Shown in pieces: positions 43,561 to 53,614 of a stretch of DNA of 64,000 nt (within the stretch, counting starts at the first letter, position 1; every line of letters begins with the position of its first letter). Where the stretch lies: contig JAWKVP010000010.1 of assembly GCA_041398005.1 (NCBI GenBank), forward strand, positions 1 to 64,000. The letters run 5' to 3'. Both the position numbers and the translations under genes were made by a program. The notes under the pieces are model-generated. The model was not told where the DNA came from, did no database searches, and saw only the letters and a list, made by a program, of their open reading frames with translations. This stretch comes from JAGREO01 sp020446285 (GTDB lineage Bacteria > Pseudomonadota > Alphaproteobacteria > Geminicoccales > Geminicoccaceae).

Positions 43561-45261
43561 ATGTCGCATGCGCCGGATGGGGTCAGCAGGGAATCGCAGG
43601 GCCCGGTGTCGTGGCTTGCTCCCCTTCTCGTTCTCGTCGCCTCGGCGCTCTTTTTCGCCATCAACATCAATGACGGCATCGGCCTGCATGACGAGTTCTA
43701 TCATCTGCTCGCCGCGCGCGGGGTTCTGGAGACCGGCGAGCCCAGGATCGCCGAAGGTGCCTATACGCGGGGGCTCCTGTTTACCCATATCGTCGCCCTT
43801 GCCATCGATACCTTCGGCGACAGTCTCGGCGCGGCGCGGTTGCCCTCGGTCATCTTCATGGCGATGACCAATGCAGTCCTGTTCGTCTGGGTCCGGCGTG
43901 CCGCCGGTCCGGTTGCCGCATGGACCACGGTCATCCTCTTCGCGCTCTCGCCCTTTGCCGTGCTCACCGCCCAGTATGTGCGCTTCTATGCCCTGCAGAC
44001 GCTGGCCTTCACGGTCTTTGCATGGCTCGTCTACGAGGCGGCAACGCTTTCACCACCGACGTGGCGGCGATGGCTCTGCGGCCTGCTGTCGCTGCCCTTG
44101 CTGGGTCTCGCCGCCTATCTGCAGCCGACCACCTTCCTCGGTCTCACCGGCGTCGCGGTCTGGGTCTCAGGCTTCTTCGCCCTTCCCTGGCTCACCGATC
44201 CGGACGTGCCCGCAACATACAAGCGCAATGCCTTCCTGGTCCTTCTGGGAGCGGGCATCGCAGCACTCGTCACCGGCCTTTCCAGCGGTCTTCTCGCCGA
44301 CGCCTGGCAGGCCTATCGCATGACGCCCTATTTCAACGAACCGGCGCGCAACGATTTCTGGTACTATCATCTCTGGTACACGCTCTTCTATCCGAGCCTC
44401 TGGCCGGCCATCGGCATCCTGTCGCTGATCGCCATCGCCGGGCGGCCCCGGATCGCCGGCTTCGCGGTCACCGTCTTCGCCATCTCCTTCATTCTCAATT
44501 CCCTCGCCGGCTCCAAGGAGCTGCGCTACATCGCCTACGCCCAGGCCTTCATGTTCGTGATCGCCGGCATTGCCTTCGCCGTGGTCCTGCCGGGGCTCAT
44601 GGCCTTCTTCCGCGGACTCCTGCAAAGGCTCGTCCCGGTCCTGCCGGTGCCGCCGGCGGTCGCCCCGAAACTGGCGACGGCAGCACTGGTCACGGCGCTT
44701 CTCGTCCTCCTGCTCGCCAATCCCTTCTGGCTGCGCACGGTCACCCTGCTCGCCGATGTCACCGTTCCGGGCGAGGATCCCGACACGCAGATGCCGCTTG
44801 CCGCCGACATTCTCGGACCCGCGATCGGTGCCGCCGATATCGTGATCGCTGCGGAAGAGCTGCAATATCTCTACTATTTCGGCCGCTTCGACGTGCAGTT
44901 CTCGCCGACCAAGTTCGCCGAACTGCCCGAGGGGCAGAGACATCCCTTCGGCCGCGACGTGCGCACGGGCCTGCCGGTGATCGAGGATCTCGACTCGCTC
45001 GGCCTCCTGATGGACTGCTATCGCACGGGCATCGTCTCGGCGCCCGAACGGCGCTGGAACAATCGTGCCAACCTGACGAAAGAGGCGACCGGCTTCATCA
45101 TCGAACATGCCGAGCCGCTGGAACTTCCCGGGGCGAGCCATGTCCGCGCCTATCGCTGGGACCACGGACCCGGCTGGGCGCCGGACGGACGCTGCTCGGC
45201 ACTCGGGGATCTGGGCCTGCCGCCTGCAGGGATGGACAACAAGGAGGGAGACAGGTCTTGA
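43561..45261 (+). CDS. Multi-spanning membrane glycosyltransferase (GT39/ArnT-like)
   Basis: The 566-residue protein has about ten membrane helices. After the first helix comes an acidic loop (NDGIGLHDEFYHLLAARG), where GT-C enzymes carry their catalytic Asp/Glu. A soluble C-terminal region of about 130 residues follows. Such enzymes use polyprenyl-phosphate sugars as donors on the periplasmic face. The start is ATG 43561 with GGAAGAG upstream; the frame is open further upstream. The stop overlaps the TTG start of the next gene (TTGA). Confidence 0.8.
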   Translation: MSHAPDGVSRESQGPVSWLAPLLVLVASALFFAININDGIGLHDEFYHLLAARGVLETGEPRIAEGAYTRGLLFTHIVALAIDTFGDSLGAARLPSVIFMAMTNAVLFVWVRRAAGPVAAWTTVILFALSPFAVLTAQYVRFYALQTLAFTVFAWLVYEAATLSPPTWRRWLCGLLSLPLLGLAAYLQPTTFLGLTGVAVWVSGFFALPWLTDPDVPATYKRNAFLVLLGAGIAALVTGLSSGLLADAWQAYRMTPYFNEPARNDFWYYHLWYTLFYPSLWPAIGILSLIAIAGRPRIAGFAVTVFAISFILNSLAGSKELRYIAYAQAFMFVIAGIAFAVVLPGLMAFFRGLLQRLVPVLPVPPAVAPKLATAALVTALLVLLLANPFWLRTVTLLADVTVPGEDPDTQMPLAADILGPAIGAADIVIAAEELQYLYYFGRFDVQFSPTKFAELPEGQRHPFGRDVRTGLPVIEDLDSLGLLMDCYRTGIVSAPERRWNNRANLTKEATGFIIEHAEPLELPGASHVRAYRWDHGPGWAPDGRCSALGDLGLPPAGMDNKEGDRS

Positions 45262-46433
45262 AGGTCTTCGTCGTCGATCCCTCGCTCTTCTCGCCCACCT
45301 ATGACGCCCAGTTCTGCGAGGCGCTCGGCGGGCTCGGTCTCGACGTGCGGCTGATCGGCCGCAGGCCGCGCGGCCACGAGGAGGTGGAGGAACGCGACTT
45401 CACCCTCGTGCCGCACTTCTACCGGATCACCGAGAGCCTGCCGGGCTTCCTTGCGCCGCTCGCCAGGCTCGGCAAGGGCATCGAGCATGCTTTCGACATG
45501 CATCGCCTGGTCGCCCTCGCCGAACGCGAGAAGCCGGATGTGATCCATGTGGAATGGAGCGTCCTGCCGCTGATCGACCGCCATTTCCTCGCGAAACTGG
45601 CGAAAATCGCGCCCATGGTGCTGACGGTCCACAATACCGTCCCCTTTCACGGCGCCAGCAGCTCGAGACTGATGCTCAGGGGCCATGAGGACATCTTTGC
45701 GCCATTCGACCATTTCATTCCGCATACCGAGACCATCCGCCGTCATCTCGTCGGGCGCGGCATCGATCCGGAACGGATGACCCGGCTGCCGCATCCGGTC
45801 ATCCGGCTGCCGCAGCCGCGTGCCGCAGCCGGCGGAATGGGGGCCGGCGAAAAGGAGGCAAGCGGGCGGCAGCACATCCTCTTCTTCGGCAATATCAAGC
45901 CCTACAAGGGGGTCGACATCCTCGTTCATGCCGGACTCGATCTCGCCCGCACGCGCGAGGATTTCCACATCACCATCGCCGGCAAGCCGTTCATGGCGCT
46001 CGACGGGCTCCATCGCGAGATCGAGGAAGCCGGTGCGGGGGCGTTCTTTTCCGTCATTCCCCGCTATCTGAGCGAACAGGAACTGGCCGATACCATCGCC
46101 CGCTCCGATATCATCGTCTTCCCCTATCGCGAGATCGACGCCAGCGGCGCCTTTTCCTGCGCCACCCAGTTCGGCCGGCCGATCATCGCCACCGATATCG
46201 GCGCCTTCAGCGAGGAGCCGGTGCGCGAGCATGTGCTGCGCATTCCGGTGGAGAACACCCCCGCCCTGCGTCATGCGCTCGCCGGCCTGCTCGACGATGC
46301 CGGCGAACGGGAGAGACTTGCCGGGGAAAGCCGCAGGCTGCATGAAAAGATGTATGGCTGGGAACGCTTCGCCGGGGACTGCCTCGACATCTACCGGCGG
46401 CTCGCCTCGGCCGCCCCCCACCGCAATCGCTGA
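45258..46433 (+). CDS. GT4-family glycosyltransferase
   Basis: This 391-residue GT-B fold enzyme has an N-terminal Rossmann start (MKVFVVDPSLFSPTYD) and an acceptor half with HVEWSVLPLID and VLTVHNTVPFHG. The donor half has ILFFGNIKPYKGVDIL, SDIIVFPYREIDASGAFSCA (E-x7-E-like region) and GRPIIATDIGAFSE. It probably transfers a sugar from a nucleotide donor during polysaccharide synthesis in the cytoplasm. The TTG start overlaps the previous stop and has a strong GGAGGGAG site; no alternative in-frame start fits better. Confidence 0.88.
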   Translation: MKVFVVDPSLFSPTYDAQFCEALGGLGLDVRLIGRRPRGHEEVEERDFTLVPHFYRITESLPGFLAPLARLGKGIEHAFDMHRLVALAEREKPDVIHVEWSVLPLIDRHFLAKLAKIAPMVLTVHNTVPFHGASSSRLMLRGHEDIFAPFDHFIPHTETIRRHLVGRGIDPERMTRLPHPVIRLPQPRAAAGGMGAGEKEASGRQHILFFGNIKPYKGVDILVHAGLDLARTREDFHITIAGKPFMALDGLHREIEEAGAGAFFSVIPRYLSEQELADTIARSDIIVFPYREIDASGAFSCATQFGRPIIATDIGAFSEEPVREHVLRIPVENTPALRHALAGLLDDAGERERLAGESRRLHEKMYGWERFAGDCLDIYRRLASAAPHRNR

Positions 46434-46454
46434 AAGCCGGTCGAAAGGGCCGCC

Positions 46455-47558
46455 ATGCGCCGCCTGTCCTTCCCGTCCCTGCCGGATCCGCGCCCGTTGC
46501 GGCGAACCATCCGCCCGCTCTTCCTCCTGCTCGCGCTCCTGCCCGGTGGATGCGGGCGGCCGTCGGTCGTCGAGGTCGCCGACCAGCGCGCCCTCGAGAC
46601 GGCGATCGCCGGTCTCGTGCCGGGAGACAGGGTGATCGTTGCCGACGGCCGCTACACATTTCCCGAAATGCGGGCGCGCGGCACGGCGCAGGCACCGATC
46701 GTCATCGAGGCGCGCAAGGCAGCGCTCGACGGCGGTGCGGCGGTGATCGGGGGAGCTGCCGTCATCGGGGATGCAAGCCACATCACCCTCGAGGGCTTCC
46801 TGTTCGAGGCGACGGAAAAGACCTTCGAGGCGATCCGCATCGTCAGGTCGGAAGACATCAGGATCACCCGCAACATCATCCGCCATGTCGACACCGACTA
46901 TGGCATCCGCGTCCATGCGAGTTCCGATGTGCTCATCCTCGACAATCTCATCGAAGGGCAGTTCAACCATGCCGTCTCGTCAAAGGAGCGGGTCGAGCGG
47001 ATGACGGTGCGCGGCAACCGTTTCATCGATTGCGGCCATGGCTGCATCGAGGCCGGACAATCGCCCGACGGCACCATCGATGCCGAACAGACCTCGGGCA
47101 CGATCGAGATCGCGGACAATGTCTTCGAGGGGCGCGATACGGGCGGTGGCAAGAGCTTTCGCGGCATCGGCATCAAGATCAAGAATGCCGAGAGAACCAT
47201 CGTCGAGAACAATCGCTTCACCGGCCACTGGGACTATCCCGTCCAGACCAGCTTCGGCAGTACCGGCCCCAAGGCGAGGAAAAGCCTCGGTCATTTCGGC
47301 CCGCGCAATCCGGGACCCGTCGAGATCAGCAACAATGATTTCGGCGATGGCGGAGAACTCGACCTCTCGGGGCGCGGAATCGATGACGACCTCATCCTCC
47401 TGAAGGACAATCGCGGCTCGATCCGGTGCGTCATCGCCGGTTTGCGCACGCACGGCACACCGATCAGGAAGCTGCTCGACCATTCCACCCTGTCGGATGC
47501 GCCGCCCCGGATCCGCCAGGAGAACGACAGCTTTGTCTGCAAGCAGGCCGGATCCTGA
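46455..47558 (+). CDS. Beta-helix lipoprotein, polysaccharide lyase 6-like
   Basis: The 367-residue protein has a lipoprotein signal (LFLLLALLPGGC). A right-handed beta helix follows, starting with the chondroitinase-B/alginate-lyase type motif LVPGDRVIVADGRYTFPEM and VIEARKAALDG. Repeated rungs (ITRNIIRHVDTDYGIRVH, LILDNLIEG, VENNRFTGH) follow. It may cleave or bind an acidic polysaccharide in the periplasm or at the outer membrane; activity is not established by visible catalytic residues. It lies between the GT4 and flippase genes. Confidence 0.8.
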   Translation: MRRLSFPSLPDPRPLRRTIRPLFLLLALLPGGCGRPSVVEVADQRALETAIAGLVPGDRVIVADGRYTFPEMRARGTAQAPIVIEARKAALDGGAAVIGGAAVIGDASHITLEGFLFEATEKTFEAIRIVRSEDIRITRNIIRHVDTDYGIRVHASSDVLILDNLIEGQFNHAVSSKERVERMTVRGNRFIDCGHGCIEAGQSPDGTIDAEQTSGTIEIADNVFEGRDTGGGKSFRGIGIKIKNAERTIVENNRFTGHWDYPVQTSFGSTGPKARKSLGHFGPRNPGPVEISNNDFGDGGELDLSGRGIDDDLILLKDNRGSIRCVIAGLRTHGTPIRKLLDHSTLSDAPPRIRQENDSFVCKQAGS

Positions 47559-47562
47559 CTCC

Positions 47563-48873
47563 TTGAACCTGCGCACCCGCCTCTCCTCGACGATCTCGCG
47601 ATTGCAGACGAACCGCTTCCTGCGCCGCCTGTTCACCCTTTCGGCGGGAACCGCCATCGGTCAGGCGCTGATGGTGGCGGTCACGCCTTTCCTCACCCGT
47701 CTGTTCACGCCCGCCGAATTCGGTACCTTCGCCGTCTTCAGCGCATTGTTCGGCATGTTTTCCGGGATCATGTGCCTGCGCTACGAACTCGCCGTGCCGC
47801 TTGCCGCAAGCGAGGAGGAGACGGCAGCCGTGGCGCGGCTCTGCGGGTTTGCCGCCTTCGCCATGACGGCGCTTCTCTTCCTGTTCGTCTGGCTCGGTGG
47901 CGAACGGCTCGCCTTGATGGTGGAAGCACCGGAACTCGCCCGTCTGCTCTGGCTCCTGCCTCCGGCCCTTCTCTGCTGGGGCCTGGCCCTGCCCTTGAAT
48001 TTCTGGTCGATCCGGCTCGGCACGTTTCGCGTCAATGCCCTCAACCGGATCCTGCAATATGCTGCCCAGGCGACAAGCCAGCTCGCCTTCGGCATCGCCG
48101 GAACGGGCTCCCCCGGACTCGTTCTCGGCTTCGCCCTCGGTCATCTCGTCAAGATCGGCCATTTCCTTTCCGCCCTTTCATCCGGCGAACGCACCCTTGT
48201 TCGCCAGTCGGCCTGGAGCGGGGCGGGACAGGCGGCCGTCCGTTATCGCCGCTTTCCCGCCTTCTCGATCCTCTCGACCCTCTTCCAGAGCAGTTCACAA
48301 CTGCTGCCGGCGATGCTGGTGGCGGCGATCTATGGTCCCGTGGCCGCCGGCTGGTTCGCGCTGAGCCAGCGGATCATGGGATTCCCGGTGATGATGATCG
48401 GCGATGCGGCCGGCAATGTGTTTCTCAACGAGGTCGCGAAGCTGAAGGGTCAGGCACTCTACGCGATGTTCCGCAAGACGGCGCTGCGTTTCTTTTTCGT
48501 CGCCCTCTCGATCATGCTGCCGATCATGATTGTCGCTCCGCATGTCTTCGCGCTCGTCTTCGGCGAGCCCTGGCGGGAGGCCGGCACCATCGTCCAGGTC
48601 CTGGCTCCGCTCTATGTGATGCGCTTTACCGCCGTATCGGTATCGCAGACCCTCAACGTCCTCGAGCGTCAGGACCTGCATCTGGTGTCCTCGCTGCTCA
48701 ATTTCCTCGCCCTTCTCCTGTCGTTCGGCAGTGGCTGGTATTTCGGCCTTGGCGAGAACAGCACCTTTCTTCTCTACAGCCTGGGCTCGATGTCGGCCTT
48801 TGCCGCCTATCTCGGCATGGCATGGTGGATGGCGCGCCGGCATGCACTTGCCGCCGGCGCGCCATCAGCTTGA
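47563..48873 (+). CDS. Wzx-like polysaccharide flippase
   Basis: The protein has about 436 residues and 12 predicted membrane helices, typical of the MOP/oligosaccharide flippase superfamily. The N-terminal segment is FLRRLFTLSAGTAIGQALMV, the next PFLTRLFTPAEFGTFAVF, and FALSQRIMGFPVMMIGDAAG lies mid-protein. It moves lipid-linked repeat units across the inner membrane. The start is uncertain: TTG 47563 lies just after the previous stop, while ATG 47497 would overlap that gene by 62 bases. Confidence 0.85.
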   Translation: MNLRTRLSSTISRLQTNRFLRRLFTLSAGTAIGQALMVAVTPFLTRLFTPAEFGTFAVFSALFGMFSGIMCLRYELAVPLAASEEETAAVARLCGFAAFAMTALLFLFVWLGGERLALMVEAPELARLLWLLPPALLCWGLALPLNFWSIRLGTFRVNALNRILQYAAQATSQLAFGIAGTGSPGLVLGFALGHLVKIGHFLSALSSGERTLVRQSAWSGAGQAAVRYRRFPAFSILSTLFQSSSQLLPAMLVAAIYGPVAAGWFALSQRIMGFPVMMIGDAAGNVFLNEVAKLKGQALYAMFRKTALRFFFVALSIMLPIMIVAPHVFALVFGEPWREAGTIVQVLAPLYVMRFTAVSVSQTLNVLERQDLHLVSSLLNFLALLLSFGSGWYFGLGENSTFLLYSLGSMSAFAAYLGMAWWMARRHALAAGAPSA

Positions 48874-48889
48874 GGTCCGGCTCAGAGGA

Positions 48890-51800
48890 TCACGGATCCA
48901 CGGGTGTCGTCAGCCCCACCCAGGGCGCATCGATGCCGACTTCATCGGGCGTAATGAGGAAGTTGGGCATGGGTGTGAAGTTGGTGGGCGAGTTGTTGCG
49001 GGTCGCGGTCGCACCGTTGAGTTCGACATACCCCCCCGACGGCAGGTTACCCTCGACCTTCGTGCCTTCGGCCTTGTAGACATAGTTGCTGGAAAACTGC
49101 GCACCGACCTCGATCCTGCAGCCGCCACCAATATTGCCGATGACGAGATCCTTGCACTGCTTGGCACCATTCGTGCCCGTCTTGTTCCAGGGCACGACGC
49201 CATTGAATGCGCGGACCTTGTAGGCGGAATTGATATCGCAGTCGTGGACCTTCACGCCGGGACCGGAATAAAAGTCGAGATGCATCTTGCCATTGAGATT
49301 GTAGAAATGCGATCCTGCACCCTGCCTGTTCTGGATCCGCGCCTTGCCGCTGGTGCCATAGCAGGTGCCGTTGCATACGGTAACGCCTGAAGCCTTCTCG
49401 TCGAAGATCGTCTCGCGGGTCGGCAGGTCGTCGCCGTAGAAATGGGTAATGTGCCAGTGGATCGGTTCGTGGCTGGCATTCTCGCTCTCGACCGTCTCGA
49501 TATGCTCGCCGTTCGGTGCCGAATAGACCGCACGGGTCGGGCCGCCAATCACCCGGAAGCGCTCGATGACGAGGAACTTGTGCCAGGGGTCGCTGACACC
49601 GTCATGCTTGCCGCGCACACAGTGATGGATGTTGTCGGTGGCCCAGCCATTGACGTCTTCGTCGCGATGCAGCTCGAAGTTGCAGTAGGCGATACGGCAG
49701 GCATCGGCATAGCTCGTGGCCGTGCCCGAATGGACGATGACGCAGACCGAGCCCTTTTTGGTCGACGGATTGTAATAGGGCCGGAGCCAGCAGCGGACAA
49801 GCTGGTTGCGCTTGCCGCGCAGGGTGGTCTGGTTGGTATCGCGCAGATCGATGCCGTGGACATGGATGTCGTGCGAGGATTGCGGGAAATCGATGCCTGA
49901 CAGCCAGGCACCCGTACGGTTGGCGGCGCGGATGACGACCGGATGATCGGCGGTGCCGGAGACGGTCGGGGTGACAGGCGCGCTTCCGTAATTGCCGTCG
50001 GCGAGCACGATCTCGTCGCCGGGTCGTGCCGAGGCGAGGGCCGCGTCGAGCTGGCTGCGGCTGCTCACATCGACCCTGCGCAGGGGGGTGGGCAGTTCAT
50101 TGCCCGCCTTGCCGCCGGTGGTGGCGGTGGCAGTGGCGGTGGTGACATCGAGATGGAGACGGGCCGTCGACTGGTGCACGCCGTCAGAAAGCGTGAATGT
50201 CACCTCGTCCCTGCCCGTGACCGATCCGGCCGTGTAACGGAGCCTGCCGGCCTCGAGTGTGGCACACGCACCCGCGAGCGAGGCATTGCCCACCGCGACC
50301 AGCGTGGCCGGGGTTGCGTCCGGGTCGTGGAAGGCCATCGCCACATCGTGGTCGATCGTCTCGCCGGGTGCCTGGATGGCGCTGACGGGAAGAGCGACGA
50401 CGGGTGTGTCCCCGACCGGCAGGGCCGCCATTTCGGACACGCCGTAGGAGCTGTGCGGATCCTTCCTGTTGCGGCCGTCGAAGAGGCCCCGGGTGGAGCC
50501 GGCGACGGTCGAACGGATGGTGACAAGGCCGATCTCGCCGATCCAGGGATCGGTGGAACGACCGCCGAGCTCGAAACTGCCTGCGGGAAGCCGGATGGCA
50601 CCGGAAAGCGTCGCATCCGCAGTGACGACACCGCCGACGATGGTGCCCACCCATGAAGGCACGGTCGGACGGCCGTCGATCTCCATCTCGATCTGCGAAC
50701 CCGATTTCCAGCGCAGGGCGATGTGCTGGATGCCGGTGGTCTGGACACCGGCCCCGCTCTCGATGCGGACGGCGCCGGCATCGGTGGCGATGACCGCGGT
50801 GATCACATCGGCAGCACCACCCTGGTAGCCGATGGCGTCATAGGTGAGGAGAACACCGTGCGCGCCCTGCGCACCTGTATGCGGCCCCTGGGCGAGAATG
50901 CGGGCGTCGACGCCGGTGGCGGCACTCCTGACCTGGGCACAGATCTCGATTTCGGTGAGCCCGTTCAGGAAGGAGCCATCGGCGTGCGAGGCATGGGCCG
51001 CGGCGTCGAATGCCGCGCCGAACGGCAGGTCCATGCCGCCGGCAAGACCGGAGGGGACGAGATCGAGCGCCGGATCGCCGGCACGGTTGACGCCGTCGGT
51101 TCCGGCCCACGCCGCAAGGAAGCCCGACCAGACACAGTTGTCGTCAGCCGGTGCCATGCCGCTGCCGCCGGCGAGAAGGCGCATGCGCAGATCGCCTTCG
51201 GCCGGCAGGGTGCCGATCCGCACAGCGGCGACGGTCCGCCCCGTCTGCCCGTTGCGATGCAGGATCTCGCGCGGCAGCTCGGCGGCCGTGGCCAGGGCCT
51301 CGAAGGCGATGTCGCTGCCATCGGCCGAGGCGATCTCTCCGCCATGGGCAATGTCGCGCAGATCGGCATGGGTCTCGTCGACGAGAAGCACGAGATCGTC
51401 GAGCGTGATCCCGGTCGAGGGCACACCCATCCACATTGCGCGGGCGAAACCGTCCGGTTGCGCCGCTTCGACATCGACATGGACGACGGCTTCGTCTTCC
51501 AGACCGCCGGCATCGCGGATCGTGTAGCGGAACTGGTCGGAACCGGTGAAGCCTTCGGCCGGCGTATAGAGAAAGCGCCCGTCATCGGCGAGCGAGACAC
51601 TGCCATGTGCCGGCAGCGAATAGCCGACGATCTCCAGCGCCGAACCCTCGGGATCGTTGTCGTTGGCGACCGTGTCGATCAGCACCTGGCTTCCGGCCTG
51701 CACGCTGACCGTGTCGTCGAACGCCTCGGGTGCGAGATTGGCCGGCAGGACATGGACGAGGACGCTGCCCTGGTCCTGACCGCCGGCGCCATCGCAGACG

Positions 51801-52282
51801 GTATAGGTGAAGGTTTCATCGCCGGTGAAACCCGTATCGGGCGAATAGCGCAGGCTCTGGTCGGGCAGGATCTCGAGCGTGCCGTTGGCCGGCAGGGTGA
51901 GGGCGACGAGCATCATCGGGTCGCCATCGGGATCATTGTCGTTGGCGATGACCGGCATCGTCACCTCGCCACCGGCCTGAACGCTGAATTCGTCGTCGGC
52001 GGCGAGCGGTGCCGCATTCGGCTCGCGCACGTCGATGCTGACCGTCGCGGAGGCGGTGGCACCCGCATTGTCGCGGATGGTGTAGGTGAAACCGTCCGTT
52101 CCGATGAAACCGGCATACGGGCTGTAGGTGACCGAAACCTCGGGATCGACGCTCATGCTTCCGTTCGCCGGCAGGGTCATGCCGATGATCGAAAGCCCGT
52201 TGCCGGCATCGTTCGCGAGTACGGGAATGACGATCGGGGTGCCCGGTGTCGTCAGGACGAGATCGGGCGTTGCGATAGCCAA
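48890..52282 (-). CDS. Giant modular secreted protein: cadherin-like repeats plus PL6-like beta helix
   Basis: The protein has 1130 residues. Three tandem-95/cadherin-like repeats come first (about 1-85, 88-180, 183-275; IANDNDPDGDP and VANDNDPEGS mark calcium sites). A concanavalin/LamG-like region (about 280-620) and a fourth cadherin-like repeat (about 650-725) follow. The final beta helix begins with the chondroitinase-B-type ARPGDEIVLADGNYGS (about 740-1100). No signal peptide is present, so type I secretion is likely. It starts with TTG, with AAGGAG seven bases upstream. It lies convergent with the flippase gene. It may bind and cleave the polymer made by neighbouring genes. Confidence 0.82.
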   Translation of the reverse strand: MAIATPDLVLTTPGTPIVIPVLANDAGNGLSIIGMTLPANGSMSVDPEVSVTYSPYAGFIGTDGFTYTIRDNAGATASATVSIDVREPNAAPLAADDEFSVQAGGEVTMPVIANDNDPDGDPMMLVALTLPANGTLEILPDQSLRYSPDTGFTGDETFTYTVCDGAGGQDQGSVLVHVLPANLAPEAFDDTVSVQAGSQVLIDTVANDNDPEGSALEIVGYSLPAHGSVSLADDGRFLYTPAEGFTGSDQFRYTIRDAGGLEDEAVVHVDVEAAQPDGFARAMWMGVPSTGITLDDLVLLVDETHADLRDIAHGGEIASADGSDIAFEALATAAELPREILHRNGQTGRTVAAVRIGTLPAEGDLRMRLLAGGSGMAPADDNCVWSGFLAAWAGTDGVNRAGDPALDLVPSGLAGGMDLPFGAAFDAAAHASHADGSFLNGLTEIEICAQVRSAATGVDARILAQGPHTGAQGAHGVLLTYDAIGYQGGAADVITAVIATDAGAVRIESGAGVQTTGIQHIALRWKSGSQIEMEIDGRPTVPSWVGTIVGGVVTADATLSGAIRLPAGSFELGGRSTDPWIGEIGLVTIRSTVAGSTRGLFDGRNRKDPHSSYGVSEMAALPVGDTPVVALPVSAIQAPGETIDHDVAMAFHDPDATPATLVAVGNASLAGACATLEAGRLRYTAGSVTGRDEVTFTLSDGVHQSTARLHLDVTTATATATTGGKAGNELPTPLRRVDVSSRSQLDAALASARPGDEIVLADGNYGSAPVTPTVSGTADHPVVIRAANRTGAWLSGIDFPQSSHDIHVHGIDLRDTNQTTLRGKRNQLVRCWLRPYYNPSTKKGSVCVIVHSGTATSYADACRIAYCNFELHRDEDVNGWATDNIHHCVRGKHDGVSDPWHKFLVIERFRVIGGPTRAVYSAPNGEHIETVESENASHEPIHWHITHFYGDDLPTRETIFDEKASGVTVCNGTCYGTSGKARIQNRQGAGSHFYNLNGKMHLDFYSGPGVKVHDCDINSAYKVRAFNGVVPWNKTGTNGAKQCKDLVIGNIGGGCRIEVGAQFSSNYVYKAEGTKVEGNLPSGGYVELNGATATRNNSPTNFTPMPNFLITPDEVGIDAPWVGLTTPVDP

Positions 52283-52505
52283 GATGGTTCTCCTTGAAGA
52301 GGAAGGGAGCGTTTGTTGTAACGGATTATATTCCTATTTTCAACAAGGATTCATCTCCTTTCCGCTTTCCTCCGCGAGTCCTCCCCGCCGGCACGGATAC
52401 AGGCGGCGCCCGTAGCCGTGTGCAGCCTGCCCGCCCGCTGTCTTGAGAGGGGTCCGGCGGGGTGATATAGCCCGGTACCGAACCCTCATTCCGGACCCCC
52501 GCCGC

Positions 52506-53474
52506 ATGTATCTCTACATCATGAGCCGGCCGCACAGCGGCAGCACCATTCTCGACATCCTGCTCGGCAGCAGCGACAGCGTCGCCAGCTGCGGCGAGAT
52601 CATCATGGGGATGGAGCGCGGCATGGAGACCTGGACCTGTTCCTGCGGCGAGATCCTCGCCGACTGCCCGGTCTGGAAGACCGTGCGCCAGCGGATCGTC
52701 GAGGATCCCGGAACCGACTGGGACGAACTCGTCGAGGCGAGCGTGCGCCAGGGACACAAGACCCACCTGCCCTCGACCTTCCTCGCCTCGCCCTCGGGCA
52801 CGGGCGAACGCGACCGCTTCCACCAGCGGCTGCGCGACGGCACGATGAAGCTCGCCGACGCCATCCGTTCGGTCACCGGCCGCAAGGTGGTCCTGGATTC
52901 GTCCAAGCTGCCGAGTCGCGGGCTGTTCGCGCTCAAATTCCTGCCCGATGCCCGCCTCATCCACATCGTCCGCGATCCGCGCAACGTGCTCGCGAGCCAT
53001 TACTGGCGCTTCCATATCGGCGACACCTATCTCGCCCAGCGGCGCCCCTGGCGCGGCCCGCTCGCCCCGCTGGCCTTCGTCGAGGCGGCGCTGATGTGGT
53101 TTTTCGGCAACCTTCTCTTCGAGATCATCGGCCGCATCGACCCGAAACGGGTCGTGCATATCCGCTACGAGGACCTGCGCGACGATCCGGCCTCGGTGAT
53201 CCGCCGGCTTTCACGCGAACTCGGTCTCGATTTCGACGATGTGATCGAACGCATCGACCGGGACGAGAGGTTCGACACGGGGCACATGATGGGCGGCAAT
53301 CCGGTGCGCACCGAGGGCAAGGTCGCCTTCGATCCGGGCAAGGAGAAGACCCGCGAGCGTCCGGCCTTCCTCTCCTGGATCGCGATCGGCGTCTGCTGGC
53401 CCCTGATGCTCAGATATGGCTACTCGCTGCGCAGTGACAGAAGAGCCGGGAACGGCGCCAAAAAGACAGCCTGA
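52506..53474 (+). CDS. Sulfotransferase family protein
   Basis: The 322-residue PAPS-dependent sulfotransferase has the 5'-phosphosulfate loop at the N-terminus (SRPHSGSTILDILLG) and the 3'-phosphate region RLIHIVRDPRNVLASHYWR. It ends with a short hydrophobic segment and a basic tail. A cysteine-rich insert (WTCSCGEILADCPVW) resembles carbohydrate sulfotransferase-like bacterial proteins. It is followed by a SulP transporter in the same direction, so sulfation of a polysaccharide or glycolipid is likely. ATG 52506 begins right at the fold; no strong ribosome-binding site is seen. Confidence 0.85.
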   Translation: MYLYIMSRPHSGSTILDILLGSSDSVASCGEIIMGMERGMETWTCSCGEILADCPVWKTVRQRIVEDPGTDWDELVEASVRQGHKTHLPSTFLASPSGTGERDRFHQRLRDGTMKLADAIRSVTGRKVVLDSSKLPSRGLFALKFLPDARLIHIVRDPRNVLASHYWRFHIGDTYLAQRRPWRGPLAPLAFVEAALMWFFGNLLFEIIGRIDPKRVVHIRYEDLRDDPASVIRRLSRELGLDFDDVIERIDRDERFDTGHMMGGNPVRTEGKVAFDPGKEKTRERPAFLSWIAIGVCWPLMLRYGYSLRSDRRAGNGAKKTA

Positions 53475-53614
53475 TTCCCGTTCCGACCTGATCCCGGCAT
53501 GCTTGCGGAGCATGATTCCGCTTGCCATCGATCCCGAAAATTTCCAGAGACGTCGCAAGGACGTCATGCACAGGGCTTGCCGACGTCGTTTCCTCTTCCC
53601 CGAGGATCTTGCGC

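Noticed and set aside
43920..45257. Upstream extension of the GT4 gene in a second frame
   Set aside because: Overlaps the membrane transferase throughout; GT4 homology begins at TTG 45258 with a strong ribosome-binding site.
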